This document shows, in pieces, positions 1 through 5,033 of a stretch of DNA of 5,033 bases. The stretch comes from Spirochaetota bacterium (GTDB lineage Bacteria; Spirochaetota; JAGLSM01). A model generated the notes under the pieces. The model saw only the letters and a list, made by a program, of their open reading frames with translations. It ran no database searches and was not told the origin of the DNA. Every line of letters starts with the position of its first letter. The first letter of the stretch is position 1. Position numbers and translations under genes: made by a program. The DNA lies in NCBI GenBank assembly GCA_023135745.1, contig JAGLSM010000175.1, positions 1-5,033 of the forward strand, written 5' to 3'.

Positions 1-70
1 GAGATCTCCTGACTTTATACTTCTTTGACTGAACAGCAAGCCTATCCCATTTTTTTAACGCTCCAATCAT
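1..70 (-). CDS. N-terminal fragment of an unrecognised protein (cut by window edge)
   Basis: Only the first 23 codons are present; the gene runs off the left edge. The start is the ATG read on the minus strand at 70-68. It is supported by a strong Shine-Dalgarno GGGAGGG (complement of 76-82) five bases upstream. The peptide begins MIGALKKWDRLAVQSKKYKV and is basic (K6, K7, R10, K16, K17, K19, R21, R22), with no signal peptide or membrane span in the visible part. I do not recognise the family. The gene lies downstream of tRNA-Gly on the same strand but is separated from it by the bidirectional terminator at 164-213, so it probably has its own promoter. A weak candidate is TTGCCA (129-124) and AGTAAT (105-100), 18 bases apart. 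Its reality rests on the RBS, the start and an open frame of only 70 bases. Confidence 0.6.
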   Translation of the reverse strand, partial: MIGALKKWDRLAVQSKKYKVRRS

Positions 71-80
71 AATAACCCTC

Positions 81-107
81 CCAGTAATATTTAATATCTA
101 TTACTGG
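81..107 (-). promoter_or_regulatory. 9-bp-arm palindrome abutting the RBS of the left-edge gene
   Basis: CCAGTAATA (81-89) and TATTACTGG (99-107) are perfect reverse complements around a 9-base AT-rich centre. On the minus strand the palindrome overlaps the first two bases of the GGGAGGG ribosome-binding site and ends about 10 bases before the start codon. A weak -10-like AGTAAT (105-100) lies inside one arm. It could be a repressor operator or a leader hairpin limiting ribosome access. The symmetry and position are seen; the function is inferred, and the DNA is AT-rich enough for some chance symmetry. Confidence 0.4.
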
Positions 108-163
108 AAAACATCTTCGAAAGTGGCAAAGTAATTAAAAAAAATTATCGGTTTATATATTCA

Positions 164-213
164 CGATCATAATAATAAAAGCCCGCAGAAGCGGGCTTTT
201 ATTATTATGATCG
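164..213 (-). terminator. Strong intrinsic terminator of tRNA-Gly, symmetric
   Basis: The arms 164-186 and 191-213 are perfect 23-base reverse complements with a 4-base loop (AGAA on plus, TTCT on minus). The inner six pairs are pure GC (GCCCGC/GCGGGC), followed by a T-rich arm (TTTTATTATTAT). It begins 5 bases after the discriminator base of tRNA-Gly, so it terminates that transcript. Because it is symmetric it should also stop transcription reading rightward toward the tRNA. The outer 13 AT-rich pairs make the stem far longer than a typical intrinsic terminator. Confidence 0.85.
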
Positions 214-218
214 AATTT

Positions 219-289
<71 letters not shown>

Positions 290-300
290 ATTTGACATAA

Positions 301-330
301 AAGATATTAAAAAAACATTCATTGAGTCAA
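301..330 (-). promoter_or_regulatory. Candidate promoter of tRNA-Gly
   Basis: On the minus strand TTGACT (330-325, five of six to the -35 consensus) is followed after 18 bases by TATCTT (306-301, four of six to the -10). An alternative -10 is TAATAT (309-304) with a 15-base spacer. Transcription would start roughly 5 bases before the mature tRNA 5' end at 289, which fits a stable-RNA promoter. Confidence 0.5.
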
Positions 331-422
331 CTTATTTCAACCTTACAAATATATTTTAATATGAATAAGCCTTATACTATATTTTACTGTACAATATTGG
401 AATATTTAAATAGAATTCTTTA

Positions 423-2363
423 ATGCTGATGGTATTGATCATAATTATTTTATCATTAAATTCTTTTTTTCTGTTGCCATATATAAAGAAAAAAAACAAA
501 CTTGAAACACTCCTTTTGTTTCTTGTCATAAACATCAGCCAGGCATTTCTTGCAGTTCTGGTAATGGGAATTTTCGGCATCCTGTCAAAACAATCTTTAA
601 TTCTATTTCATGCTTTTTCATTTATAATAATTATTATTCATAAAGTAATTTTATTCAAAAATAGAATTACTTTTAAATTTTTAACTTCAATAATTAAGAT
701 AAATATAAAGTCTTTGTTTATTGCAATAAGAAAATTATCAAAAAAAGATATGGTCAAAATTGCATTGGGGCTTTTTATCGTTGCGCTTTTGTATATTTCT
801 TTTTTAAACATAATACTCCCTATACACGACTGGGACGGATTCATGTATCATATGTTTATTCCGGCAACCTGGATTCAGCAAGGATCAATTCATTCATTTC
901 AGGCTGCGCCGCAGCTGCGTCTGGATAAATGGGTTTATTTCCCATCTAATATAGAAATGCTTTCATCCTGGAACCTCATGCTGTCAGGCAGCGATGCCGC
1001 TGTTGAGTTCACTCAATTTCCAATTATACTGGCAGGGATTCTGGCATTGATTGGACTCTTGCGTCTATTCGGAGTTAAAAACCGCTACTCTGTCTGGATA
1101 CTTCCGGCAATAATAAGTATACCAATATTCTACTGTCAGCTAAACTCTACTTACATAGATGCAGTACTTTCTTCGCTCTTTTTTATATCAGCATATCTAC
1201 TGATCAAGGGACTTCTCTTAAAAGATAAATTAATCCTGGTAACCGGTATTATTGCCTCAGCAATACTTATTGGTACTAAAGCAAGCGGCCCATTGATTTT
1301 CGGAGGTGTTGTCTTTCTTTCAATAGGAACATATATAATACTCACGATTAAATCTATAAAGAACGCACCCGGTGTATTACGAAAAGCCTTTTTGTACTCC
1401 ACTATTATAATTCTTTCATCAACAACTATAGGAGGATATTTTTTCATCCGTAACTTTGTTAAAAAAGGCAACCCTCTATATCCATACGAATTAAAAATTC
1501 TAAACAAAACCATTTTCCGGGGAATCAATGTTAAAGAACAGACATCATCAAAAAAGGATTTTGATAAATTTAAATTTTTAAAATCATCCTATATGGATAA
1601 TTACGGCAAATTCTCTTATAACTATTATGCACACCCCTATGCCGGCAACGGCCCATTACCTCTCTGTGTGGGCTTGGCTTCATTTTTATTTATTCTGATT
1701 TTATTTCTTTCTACAAAAAAATGGAGACATCTGCTGCTTTACTTGCTGATGGCAATAACATGCTTTTCAATAACCATTATAATGCCGGCACTTTTCCCCC
1801 GGTTTACAATAATTCTTACATCATTTTTAATTTTCTCTTCGGTATTGGCATTACAGCATCTTGCTTTTGGAAAATTTGTTTTACAAATATTTTTCACAGG
1901 AGCAATAATTTATAACCTGATTATTTCGTTTCCAATGAATTTCCATAAAAAATGGTATATAAAATACGCTTTAAAATCCAGGAATAAATTATCCGCTTCT
2001 GATTCACCTTATTCCGGAAGACAGTTTAAAATACTTGACAATCTGATAAAAAATCAAAAAGCGGTTATCGCTTACAGCGGCTTATTAATGCCCTACCCTC
2101 TTTTCGGGAGAACCCTGTCCAGAAAGGTTATTTATTTAAAACCGTCTTCGTTTAAAACCTGGAAAAAAAACCTTCAAACTCAGAAGGTTTTCTGTCTTGT
2201 CTTGGGTAAACCGGGATTCACCTACAGGGAATTCTATTGGGTATATTCAAATCCGTCTTTTTTCCGAAGAATAATATCAAACAGATTCCTGGATGTATTT
2301 ATACTGGCAAATAAAAATAATCTGATATTTTACAAAAAGCTGCTAAAGGGAAGCCGGATATGA
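423..2363 (+). CDS. Polytopic membrane glycosyltransferase-like protein (GT-C fold)
   Basis: This 646-residue protein has many hydrophobic spans, beginning with residues 1-20, about 28-75 and 111-134. After the third hydrophobic region comes HDWDGFMYH (135-143). An acidic D-x-D pair (D136, D138) in the first large external loop is the usual catalytic and metal-binding signature of GT-C enzymes that use polyprenyl-phosphate sugar donors (PMT/ArnT-like). Other family-like features are WIQQGSI (150-156), YIDAV near 244, GTKASGP (284-290) and GNPLYPYEL (349-357), followed by a largely soluble C-terminal part from about residue 525. It probably transfers a sugar at the outer face of the inner membrane; donor and acceptor are unknown. 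The ATG at 423 has no clear Shine-Dalgarno. The frame is open only back to a TAG at 411, and ATG 429 is an alternative. A TATACT (373-378) could be a -10, but no good -35 is seen. The stop overlaps the next start as ATGA. Confidence 0.8.
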   Translation: MLMVLIIIILSLNSFFLLPYIKKKNKLETLLLFLVINISQAFLAVLVMGIFGILSKQSLILFHAFSFIIIIIHKVILFKNRITFKFLTSIIKINIKSLFIAIRKLSKKDMVKIALGLFIVALLYISFLNIILPIHDWDGFMYHMFIPATWIQQGSIHSFQAAPQLRLDKWVYFPSNIEMLSSWNLMLSGSDAAVEFTQFPIILAGILALIGLLRLFGVKNRYSVWILPAIISIPIFYCQLNSTYIDAVLSSLFFISAYLLIKGLLLKDKLILVTGIIASAILIGTKASGPLIFGGVVFLSIGTYIILTIKSIKNAPGVLRKAFLYSTIIILSSTTIGGYFFIRNFVKKGNPLYPYELKILNKTIFRGINVKEQTSSKKDFDKFKFLKSSYMDNYGKFSYNYYAHPYAGNGPLPLCVGLASFLFILILFLSTKKWRHLLLYLLMAITCFSITIIMPALFPRFTIILTSFLIFSSVLALQHLAFGKFVLQIFFTGAIIYNLIISFPMNFHKKWYIKYALKSRNKLSASDSPYSGRQFKILDNLIKNQKAVIAYSGLLMPYPLFGRTLSRKVIYLKPSSFKTWKKNLQTQKVFCLVLGKPGFTYREFYWVYSNPSFFRRIISNRFLDVFILANKNNLIFYKKLLKGSRI

Positions 2364-2506
2364 TAAAAAAGCTTTCAAAATTACAAACTATAATATATTA
2401 TATTCTAACAATATTTTTCTTTATAGCTGTATTTTTTATATCCATTTGCTACTTTAAAGACAAAAATATTATAATAAAAAGTTCCATCGACTGGATCTTA
2501 AAATAA
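2360..2506 (+). CDS. Small single-span membrane protein, translationally coupled
   Basis: A 48-codon frame starts at ATG 2360-2362, overlapping the glycosyltransferase stop as ATGA, and ends at TAA 2504-2506. GGGAAG (2348-2353) lies a suitable distance upstream as a Shine-Dalgarno. The peptide starts MIKKLSK, then carries a hydrophobic stretch from about I11 to F32 that fits one membrane helix, then a charged tail with KDK near residues 33-35 and SSIDWILK at the end. The positive N-terminus suggests it faces the cytoplasm, though the tail is also basic. Position and overlap suggest a partner of the glycosyltransferase, but this is inference; I recognise no family. The base composition is very AT-rich, so low-complexity hydrophobicity could be partly fortuitous. 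Confidence 0.6.
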   Translation: MIKKLSKLQTIIYYILTIFFFIAVFFISICYFKDKNIIIKSSIDWILK

Positions 2507-2519
2507 ATTCTAAAAAAAT

Positions 2520-2548
2520 TTGACAATTACTGCAAGATGGGCAATAAT
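2520..2548 (+). promoter_or_regulatory. Near-consensus sigma70-type promoter of the STAS gene
   Basis: TTGACA (2520-2525) matches the -35 consensus exactly. After a 17-base spacer, AATAAT (2543-2548) matches five of six -10 positions. Transcription would start near 2555, giving a leader of about 25 bases containing the GGAGG ribosome-binding site (2570-2574). It lies just after the stop of the small membrane protein gene, so the STAS gene is probably transcribed independently, and strongly. Confidence 0.75.
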
Positions 2549-2579
2549 CAATAAAAAAGCAACGTAACCGGAGGTTTTA

Positions 2580-2918
2580 ATGGAAATTGCTAAAAAGTAT
2601 GACGATAACGTTGTAATTTTCTCTATAGAGGGAGATGTAAGTATATTCTACAAAGATTCAATAGACAAGGCCCTCAGTGAAGAAATAGAAAAAGGTAATT
2701 TCCTGTTTGTCTTTAATTTCGCGCATGTTAATTATATAGATTCTGTCGGAATATCCCTTCTCATTCAGGCAGGAAACGCATCATATGAACACGGAAAGCA
2801 AGCTATAATTGTAAGCGCAAATCCTAAGGTTCGTTATGTAATTGAACTGGCCAGGTTGGAGCGTATTTTGAAATTTCACGATACAATTGAGGATGCTGTA
2901 GATTTTCTAAAACAATAA
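2580..2918 (+). CDS. STAS-domain protein, anti-sigma factor antagonist-like
   Basis: The 112-residue protein is a single STAS domain of the SpoIIAA/RsbV type, with essentially the family's usual length. It has an N-terminal strand region (VVIFSIEGDVS, 11-21), then a helix, then FLFVFNFAHVNYIDSVGISLL (41-61), where D54-S55 aligns with the D57-S58 phosphorylation site of SpoIIAA. A C-terminal ANPKVRYVIELARLERILKF segment matches the family pattern 'P.v...l...gl..i...f'. Known members bind an anti-sigma kinase when unphosphorylated and release a sigma factor or other target. Start choice is firm: GGAGG at 2570-2574 sits five bases before ATG 2580, behind a near-consensus promoter. No RsbW-like kinase, PP2C phosphatase or sigma factor gene is in the window, so the partner is elsewhere and the regulated process is unknown. 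Confidence 0.9.
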   Translation: MEIAKKYDDNVVIFSIEGDVSIFYKDSIDKALSEEIEKGNFLFVFNFAHVNYIDSVGISLLIQAGNASYEHGKQAIIVSANPKVRYVIELARLERILKFHDTIEDAVDFLKQ

Positions 2919-2922
2919 TTTA

Positions 2923-2942
2923 TTTAACCCCCAGAGGTTAAA
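2923..2942 (+). other. Hairpin after the STAS gene (possible weak terminator)
   Basis: TTTAACC (2923-2929) pairs with GGTTAAA (2936-2942) around the loop CCCAGA, starting 5 bases after the STAS stop codon. An alternative overlapping hairpin is GAGGT-TAAA-ACCTC (2934-2947). No T-run follows directly; the nearest is six T at 2983-2988. This is not a classical intrinsic terminator, and the right arm overlaps the segment complementary to the STAS RBS, so the two structures would compete. Confidence 0.35.
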
Positions 2943-3051
2943 ACCTCCGGCTATGAGAAAAACCTCCTGTATAAACTTAGAATTTTTTCATTAAAAGGTG
3001 AAAATAAAATTTCGTTCTAACCTCAACATTCAATTCTTTTCCTTCTCCTGA

Positions 3052-3203
3052 CCAGCGGTTTTACAGGGTGTCGCTCAATTGAAAAGAAAAAAATCTAGAC
3101 ACAGATTAACAGGATTATATGAGGAATAAATTGTATTTTCAGGTTAAAAAATCTGCGTAAATCCTGTCAATTTTTATTTATCGACGCCCTGTTTAACCTC
3201 CGG
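3052..3203. repeat. 152-bp MITE-like element with terminal inverted repeats
   Basis: The ends 3052-3073 and 3182-3203 are imperfect inverted repeats (17 of 22 positions identical); the best part is CAGGGTGTCG against CGACGCCCTG. Inside are ACACAGATT (3099-3107) and ACAGGATT (3109-3116), then AATCTGCGT (3150-3158) and AATCCTGT (3160-3167). These are complementary in the crossed order A-B-A'-B', which permits two alternative stems or a pseudoknot. There is no open reading frame of note and no clear target duplication. The 'agattaacaggatt ... aatctgcgtaaatcctgt' core resembles, from memory, a repeat seen between genes in many environmental bacterial genomes. It could be a non-autonomous mobile element or a REP-like sequence. 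The flanks 2951-3051 and 3204-3239 hold nothing else I recognise beyond scattered CCTCC motifs. Confidence 0.55.
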
Positions 3204-3239
3204 CAGATAAGCTGTAAGCGCCTCCGATTACAACCTGGA

Positions 3240-3268
3240 AAGACTATTTAATCAATGAACTGTATAAT
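3240..3268 (+). promoter_or_regulatory. Candidate promoter of the FecR-like/TPR gene
   Basis: TATAAT (3263-3268) is a perfect -10 hexamer. The base block 17 upstream, AAGACT (3240-3245), matches only three of six -35 positions. A second -10-like TATATT lies at 3293-3298 in a similar TGTATAWT context. The leader would be about 70-95 bases before ATG 3369. With the preceding gene more than 400 bases away, a promoter here is expected, but the exact site is uncertain. Confidence 0.35.
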
Positions 3269-3368
3269 AATGATTTCCTTATTAATGAGGTGTATATTAA
3301 TAGCAAGAGGATATTTCAAAAGCCGCGTTTCGGGATACCCTCTAACTGAATTAGTAAAGGAAAATAAA

Positions 3369-4313
3369 ATGAAAAAAATCCTTATAATATCTCTTATTTT
3401 ATTCAATGCTGCTGCTTTATCAGCCCTATATTCAGAGAAACCTTATCTGGCAGTTCTAACATCCTCAGTTGGATCCCCAAAAATAAAAAGACAAAATAAA
3501 AATATTCAAGCCATTCCGGGAATTTTCATTCAAAAAAATGATATAATAAGCCTCTCAAAAGGAGAAAAAATAAATTTGATCCTTAAGAACGGCCGTCTTA
3601 AAAAACTATCAGGCCCCTATAAGGGCAGGATTAACACAAAGTATGGAAAGACTCAATGGTACTCAAAATTAGCAGAAGGTTTTTTAAGTGAAACAACAAA
3701 ACTAATAAGCATGGAGACCCTGAGAACCAGGGCGGAAAAACGGGACAAACTCTTTGTACAGCTTTACCCGTACAACTCATACCTCCTGGAACAACCTATT
3801 GTTTTTCAATGGAGAAGTAACAGCAACAATATGCGGTTTTTCAAACTCAATGTATATAAAGAAGATTTTATGGAGAAAAATCCGGTACGCATTGATACAA
3901 CGAGAATCGGTAAAGACTTCAGACGCTACAAATCAAGACTAAAATACAGGGAAAATCAAACATACTCATGGAATATCATAGGAAAAAATAAAAATAGATG
4001 GGTCACGACAAAGCGTTGTTTTTTCCTGGTTATTAACAAAAAACTCCGGAGAAAAATCATCACCAAAATTAAGATACTAAAGCGCATGAAAAAACAGGAT
4101 GAAAAGGATATGGTTCCATACATCATTGGAACCCTCCTGCTAATGAAAGAAAAACTCTATCATATGGCTATTGATGAAATAAATAAGAGTATTAAATTAA
4201 ATCCAAAAACGCCATTTCCATATACTCTGAGAGGTAGAATATTTGAAGAAATGAATCTTCAAAAATCTGCCGCTAAAGACTATATTACGGCAGGGAAATA
4301 CAGCCGGAGTTAA
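3369..4313 (+). CDS. Exported FecR-like and TPR domain protein
   Basis: The start at ATG 3369 gives 314 residues. It is supported by AAAGGA (3356-3361) seven bases upstream and by an immediate signal peptide: K2-K3, hydrophobic core I4 to about A16, likely cleavage near ALS-A at 18/19 or one residue later. No lipobox cysteine is seen, so a soluble periplasmic protein is expected. The frame stays open to ATG 3255, but those 38 extra residues would bury the signal peptide and have no RBS. Residues about 26-84 look FecR-like (GIFIQKNDIISLSKGEKINLIL, then NGRLKKLSGP). Residues about 135-215 resemble a beta-sandwich segment (PIVFQWRS, TYSWNIIG). Residues about 250-310 form one to two TPR-like helical pairs (KLYHMAIDEINKSIKLNP, then FPYTLRGRIFEEMN). 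It is probably an envelope scaffold or sensor; partner unknown. It converges on pgpA with a 2-base gap and no terminator. Confidence 0.75.
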   Translation: MKKILIISLILFNAAALSALYSEKPYLAVLTSSVGSPKIKRQNKNIQAIPGIFIQKNDIISLSKGEKINLILKNGRLKKLSGPYKGRINTKYGKTQWYSKLAEGFLSETTKLISMETLRTRAEKRDKLFVQLYPYNSYLLEQPIVFQWRSNSNNMRFFKLNVYKEDFMEKNPVRIDTTRIGKDFRRYKSRLKYRENQTYSWNIIGKNKNRWVTTKRCFFLVINKKLRRKIITKIKILKRMKKQDEKDMVPYIIGTLLLMKEKLYHMAIDEINKSIKLNPKTPFPYTLRGRIFEEMNLQKSAAKDYITAGKYSRS

Positions 4314-4315
4314 TA

Positions 4316-4810
4316 CTAAAACAAGTCATTATAATGAGGCTGCCAGCGTATAAACTGTAGAATCAAATTAGCGTAAATACCTGCCATTATATCATCAAGC
4401 AGGATTCCTTTGCCTCCGCTCAAATTTCCAAAATGCTTGACAGGATATGGTTTCCAGATATCAAATATCCTGAAAATAATAAACCCAAGCAGCATGAATT
4501 TCAAACTCTGAAGAACATTTAGCGGATCAAATGGAAAAGAAATCATTGTCACAAGATAACCTGCCACCTCATCAATAAAGACTGTATTAGAATTTTTTAT
4601 TTTACTAATGTTTTTCTCATAGAAATTAGCAGCATAAATTCCAAGAAATACAATAATAACAAGTATAGGAAAATAAATATAGATATGAGAACTTGTGAAA
4701 TAATATATAATAACACCAAGCAGCGTACCTATTGTCCCCGGAGAAAATGAGATAAATCCTGAACAGAGGAATTTTGAAACTGCCAGTTTTAATGAATGTA
4801 TGCGGCTCAT
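4316..4810 (-). CDS. pgpA: Phosphatidylglycerophosphatase A
   Basis: The 164-residue inner-membrane enzyme removes phosphate from phosphatidylglycerophosphate to give phosphatidylglycerol. Family signatures appear in order: SPGTIGT (23-29), IDEVAGY (79-85) with the acidic D80-E81 pair, FRIFDIWKPYPV (113-124), and GGKGILLDDIMAG (132-144) with D139-D140. Hydrophobic spans lie near 14-40, 42-62, 84-116 and 136-153. The length is typical of the family, and all expected acidic motifs are present, so it should be active. ATG 4810 has GGAG (complement of 4818-4821) seven bases upstream. It overlaps the stop of the upstream CDP-alcohol phosphatidyltransferase gene as ATGA, indicating translational coupling in one operon. 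The TAG stop is two bases from the stop of the convergent FecR-like gene, so the two transcripts very likely overlap at their 3' ends. Confidence 0.95.
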   Translation of the reverse strand: MSRIHSLKLAVSKFLCSGFISFSPGTIGTLLGVIIYYFTSSHIYIYFPILVIIVFLGIYAANFYEKNISKIKNSNTVFIDEVAGYLVTMISFPFDPLNVLQSLKFMLLGFIIFRIFDIWKPYPVKHFGNLSGGKGILLDDIMAGIYANLILQFIRWQPHYNDLF

Positions 4811-5033
4811 TTTTTATCTCCGTATATAACATTTTTATATTTAATCAGATATCGAACTCCTGAAATGACAGTTAGAAGTGTAGTAACAGTCATGAGAATC
4901 AAAGGAGCATATTTTAGAACTGTTCCCCAGAAATCATTACCGGAATATTCAACCCAGAACTTCGCGGGATTAATAACCTTCACTCCCGGAATCTCAAGGA
5001 CATAGGATCGTATAAGAATTAGAAGTAAAATAA
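4807..5033 (-). CDS. pgsA: C-terminal part of a probable CDP-diacylglycerol-glycerol-3-phosphate phosphatidyltransferase
   Basis: The last 74 codons of a minus-strand gene are present; the 5' part lies beyond the right edge. The stop TGA (4809-4807) overlaps the pgpA start as ATGA. The fragment starts in a hydrophobic span (ILLLILI), has an external-looking loop (EIPGVKVINPAKFW), then a second span (YAPLILMTVTTLLTVISGVRYLIKY). The ending 'LTVISGVRYL' matches the usual C-terminus of PgsA, where the last helix ends in 'lT..SG..Yl'. PgsA joins CDP-diacylglycerol and glycerol-3-phosphate to make phosphatidylglycerophosphate, the substrate of PgpA, so the coupling makes metabolic sense. The catalytic CDP-alcohol motif (DGxxAR...GxxxDxxxD) is N-terminal and not in the window, so another CDP-alcohol phosphatidyltransferase remains possible. 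Confidence 0.65.
   Translation of the reverse strand, partial: ILLLILIRSYVLEIPGVKVINPAKFWVEYSGNDFWGTVLKYAPLILMTVTTLLTVISGVRYLIKYKNVIYGDKK

Larger units (their letters stand above)
2568..2950 (+). repeat. 13-bp inverted repeat bracketing the STAS gene (RBS and its complement)
   Basis: CCGGAGGTTTTAA (2568-2580) contains the STAS Shine-Dalgarno and the A of its start codon. Its exact reverse complement TTAAAACCTCCGG occurs at 2938-2950, 20 bases after the STAS stop codon. In the mRNA the 3' end could pair with the ribosome-binding site. The repeat is directly visible. A regulatory role is inferred, and related motifs at 3052 and 3192 mean a dispersed-repeat origin is also possible. Confidence 0.6.

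Noticed and set aside
1151..1528. 125-codon minus-strand frame inside the glycosyltransferase gene
   Set aside because: It is antisense to a strongly supported membrane protein, has no RBS and no recognisable domain; a shadow frame of AT-rich hydrophobic coding DNA.
2983..3004. T-run with a TTTTCA/TGAAAA hairpin as a STAS terminator
   Set aside because: The stem is only six mostly AT pairs and follows the T-run instead of preceding it, so it is not an intrinsic terminator on the plus strand.
2989..3028. Tiny minus-strand frame (about 12 codons, MLRLERNFIFTF) behind an AGGAGAAGG sequence
   Set aside because: It is too short to support as a gene; the purine-rich stretch is 12 or more bases from the ATG and may be chance.
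3099..3167. CRISPR-like repeat reading of the AGATTAACAGGATT / AATCTGCGTAAATCCTGT motifs
   Set aside because: There are only two motif pairs, they are inverted and not direct, and there are no regular spacers.
4626..4832. 68-codon minus-strand frame overlapping pgpA
   Set aside because: It is in another frame of pgpA, which carries all the family motifs.
4796..5005. 69-codon plus-strand frame over the pgpA start and pgsA end
   Set aside because: It is antisense to the coupled pgsA-pgpA frames, which have family motifs and an ATGA overlap.

Overview
The window is AT-rich (about one third G+C by eye) and reads as chromosomal DNA of a Gram-negative bacterium. It encodes the phosphatidylglycerol pathway (PgpA and probably PgsA), an exported FecR-like/TPR protein, a polytopic GT-C type glycosyltransferase and a STAS regulator. 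Shine-Dalgarno sites, -35/-10 boxes and tRNA structure are ordinary bacterial. The intergenic 'cacagattaacaggatt ... aatctgcgtaaatcctgt' repeat resembles, from memory, repeats scattered between genes of many uncultured or anaerobic bacteria. The phylum cannot be fixed from this window.

Layout. (1) 1-70, minus: first 23 codons of an unrecognised gene, with a strong RBS abutted by a 9-bp-arm palindrome. (2) 164-330, minus: tRNA-Gly(TCC) with its own promoter and a perfect 23-bp-stem terminator. (3) 423-2506, plus: a 646-residue membrane glycosyltransferase overlapped (ATGA) by a 48-codon single-span membrane protein gene. (4) 2520-2918, plus: a monocistronic STAS-domain anti-sigma-factor-antagonist-like gene behind a near-consensus sigma70-type promoter (TTGACA, 17 bp, AATAAT). 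(5) 2919-3368: a 450-bp non-coding stretch holding a hairpin, several CCGGAGGTT-type motifs in alternating orientation, and a 152-bp MITE-like element with imperfect 22-bp terminal inverted repeats and crossed internal complementarities. (6) 3369-4313, plus: an exported FecR-like/TPR protein whose true start lies 38 codons inside the longest ORF. (7) 4316-5033, minus: pgpA preceded by the end of a probable pgsA, overlapping ATGA, converging on the FecR-like gene with a 2-bp gap.

How the genes work together. Only pgsA-pgpA is a clear pathway pair: PgsA makes phosphatidylglycerophosphate and PgpA dephosphorylates it to phosphatidylglycerol. The glycosyltransferase and the small membrane protein are probably translated together. 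The STAS gene has its own promoter and no kinase or phosphatase partner in view.

No CRISPR array, transposase, toxin-antitoxin or defence locus is visible. The least ordinary signals are a 13-bp inverted repeat that places a complement of the STAS ribosome-binding site just after the STAS stop codon, the MITE-like repeat, and the coupled small membrane protein gene.
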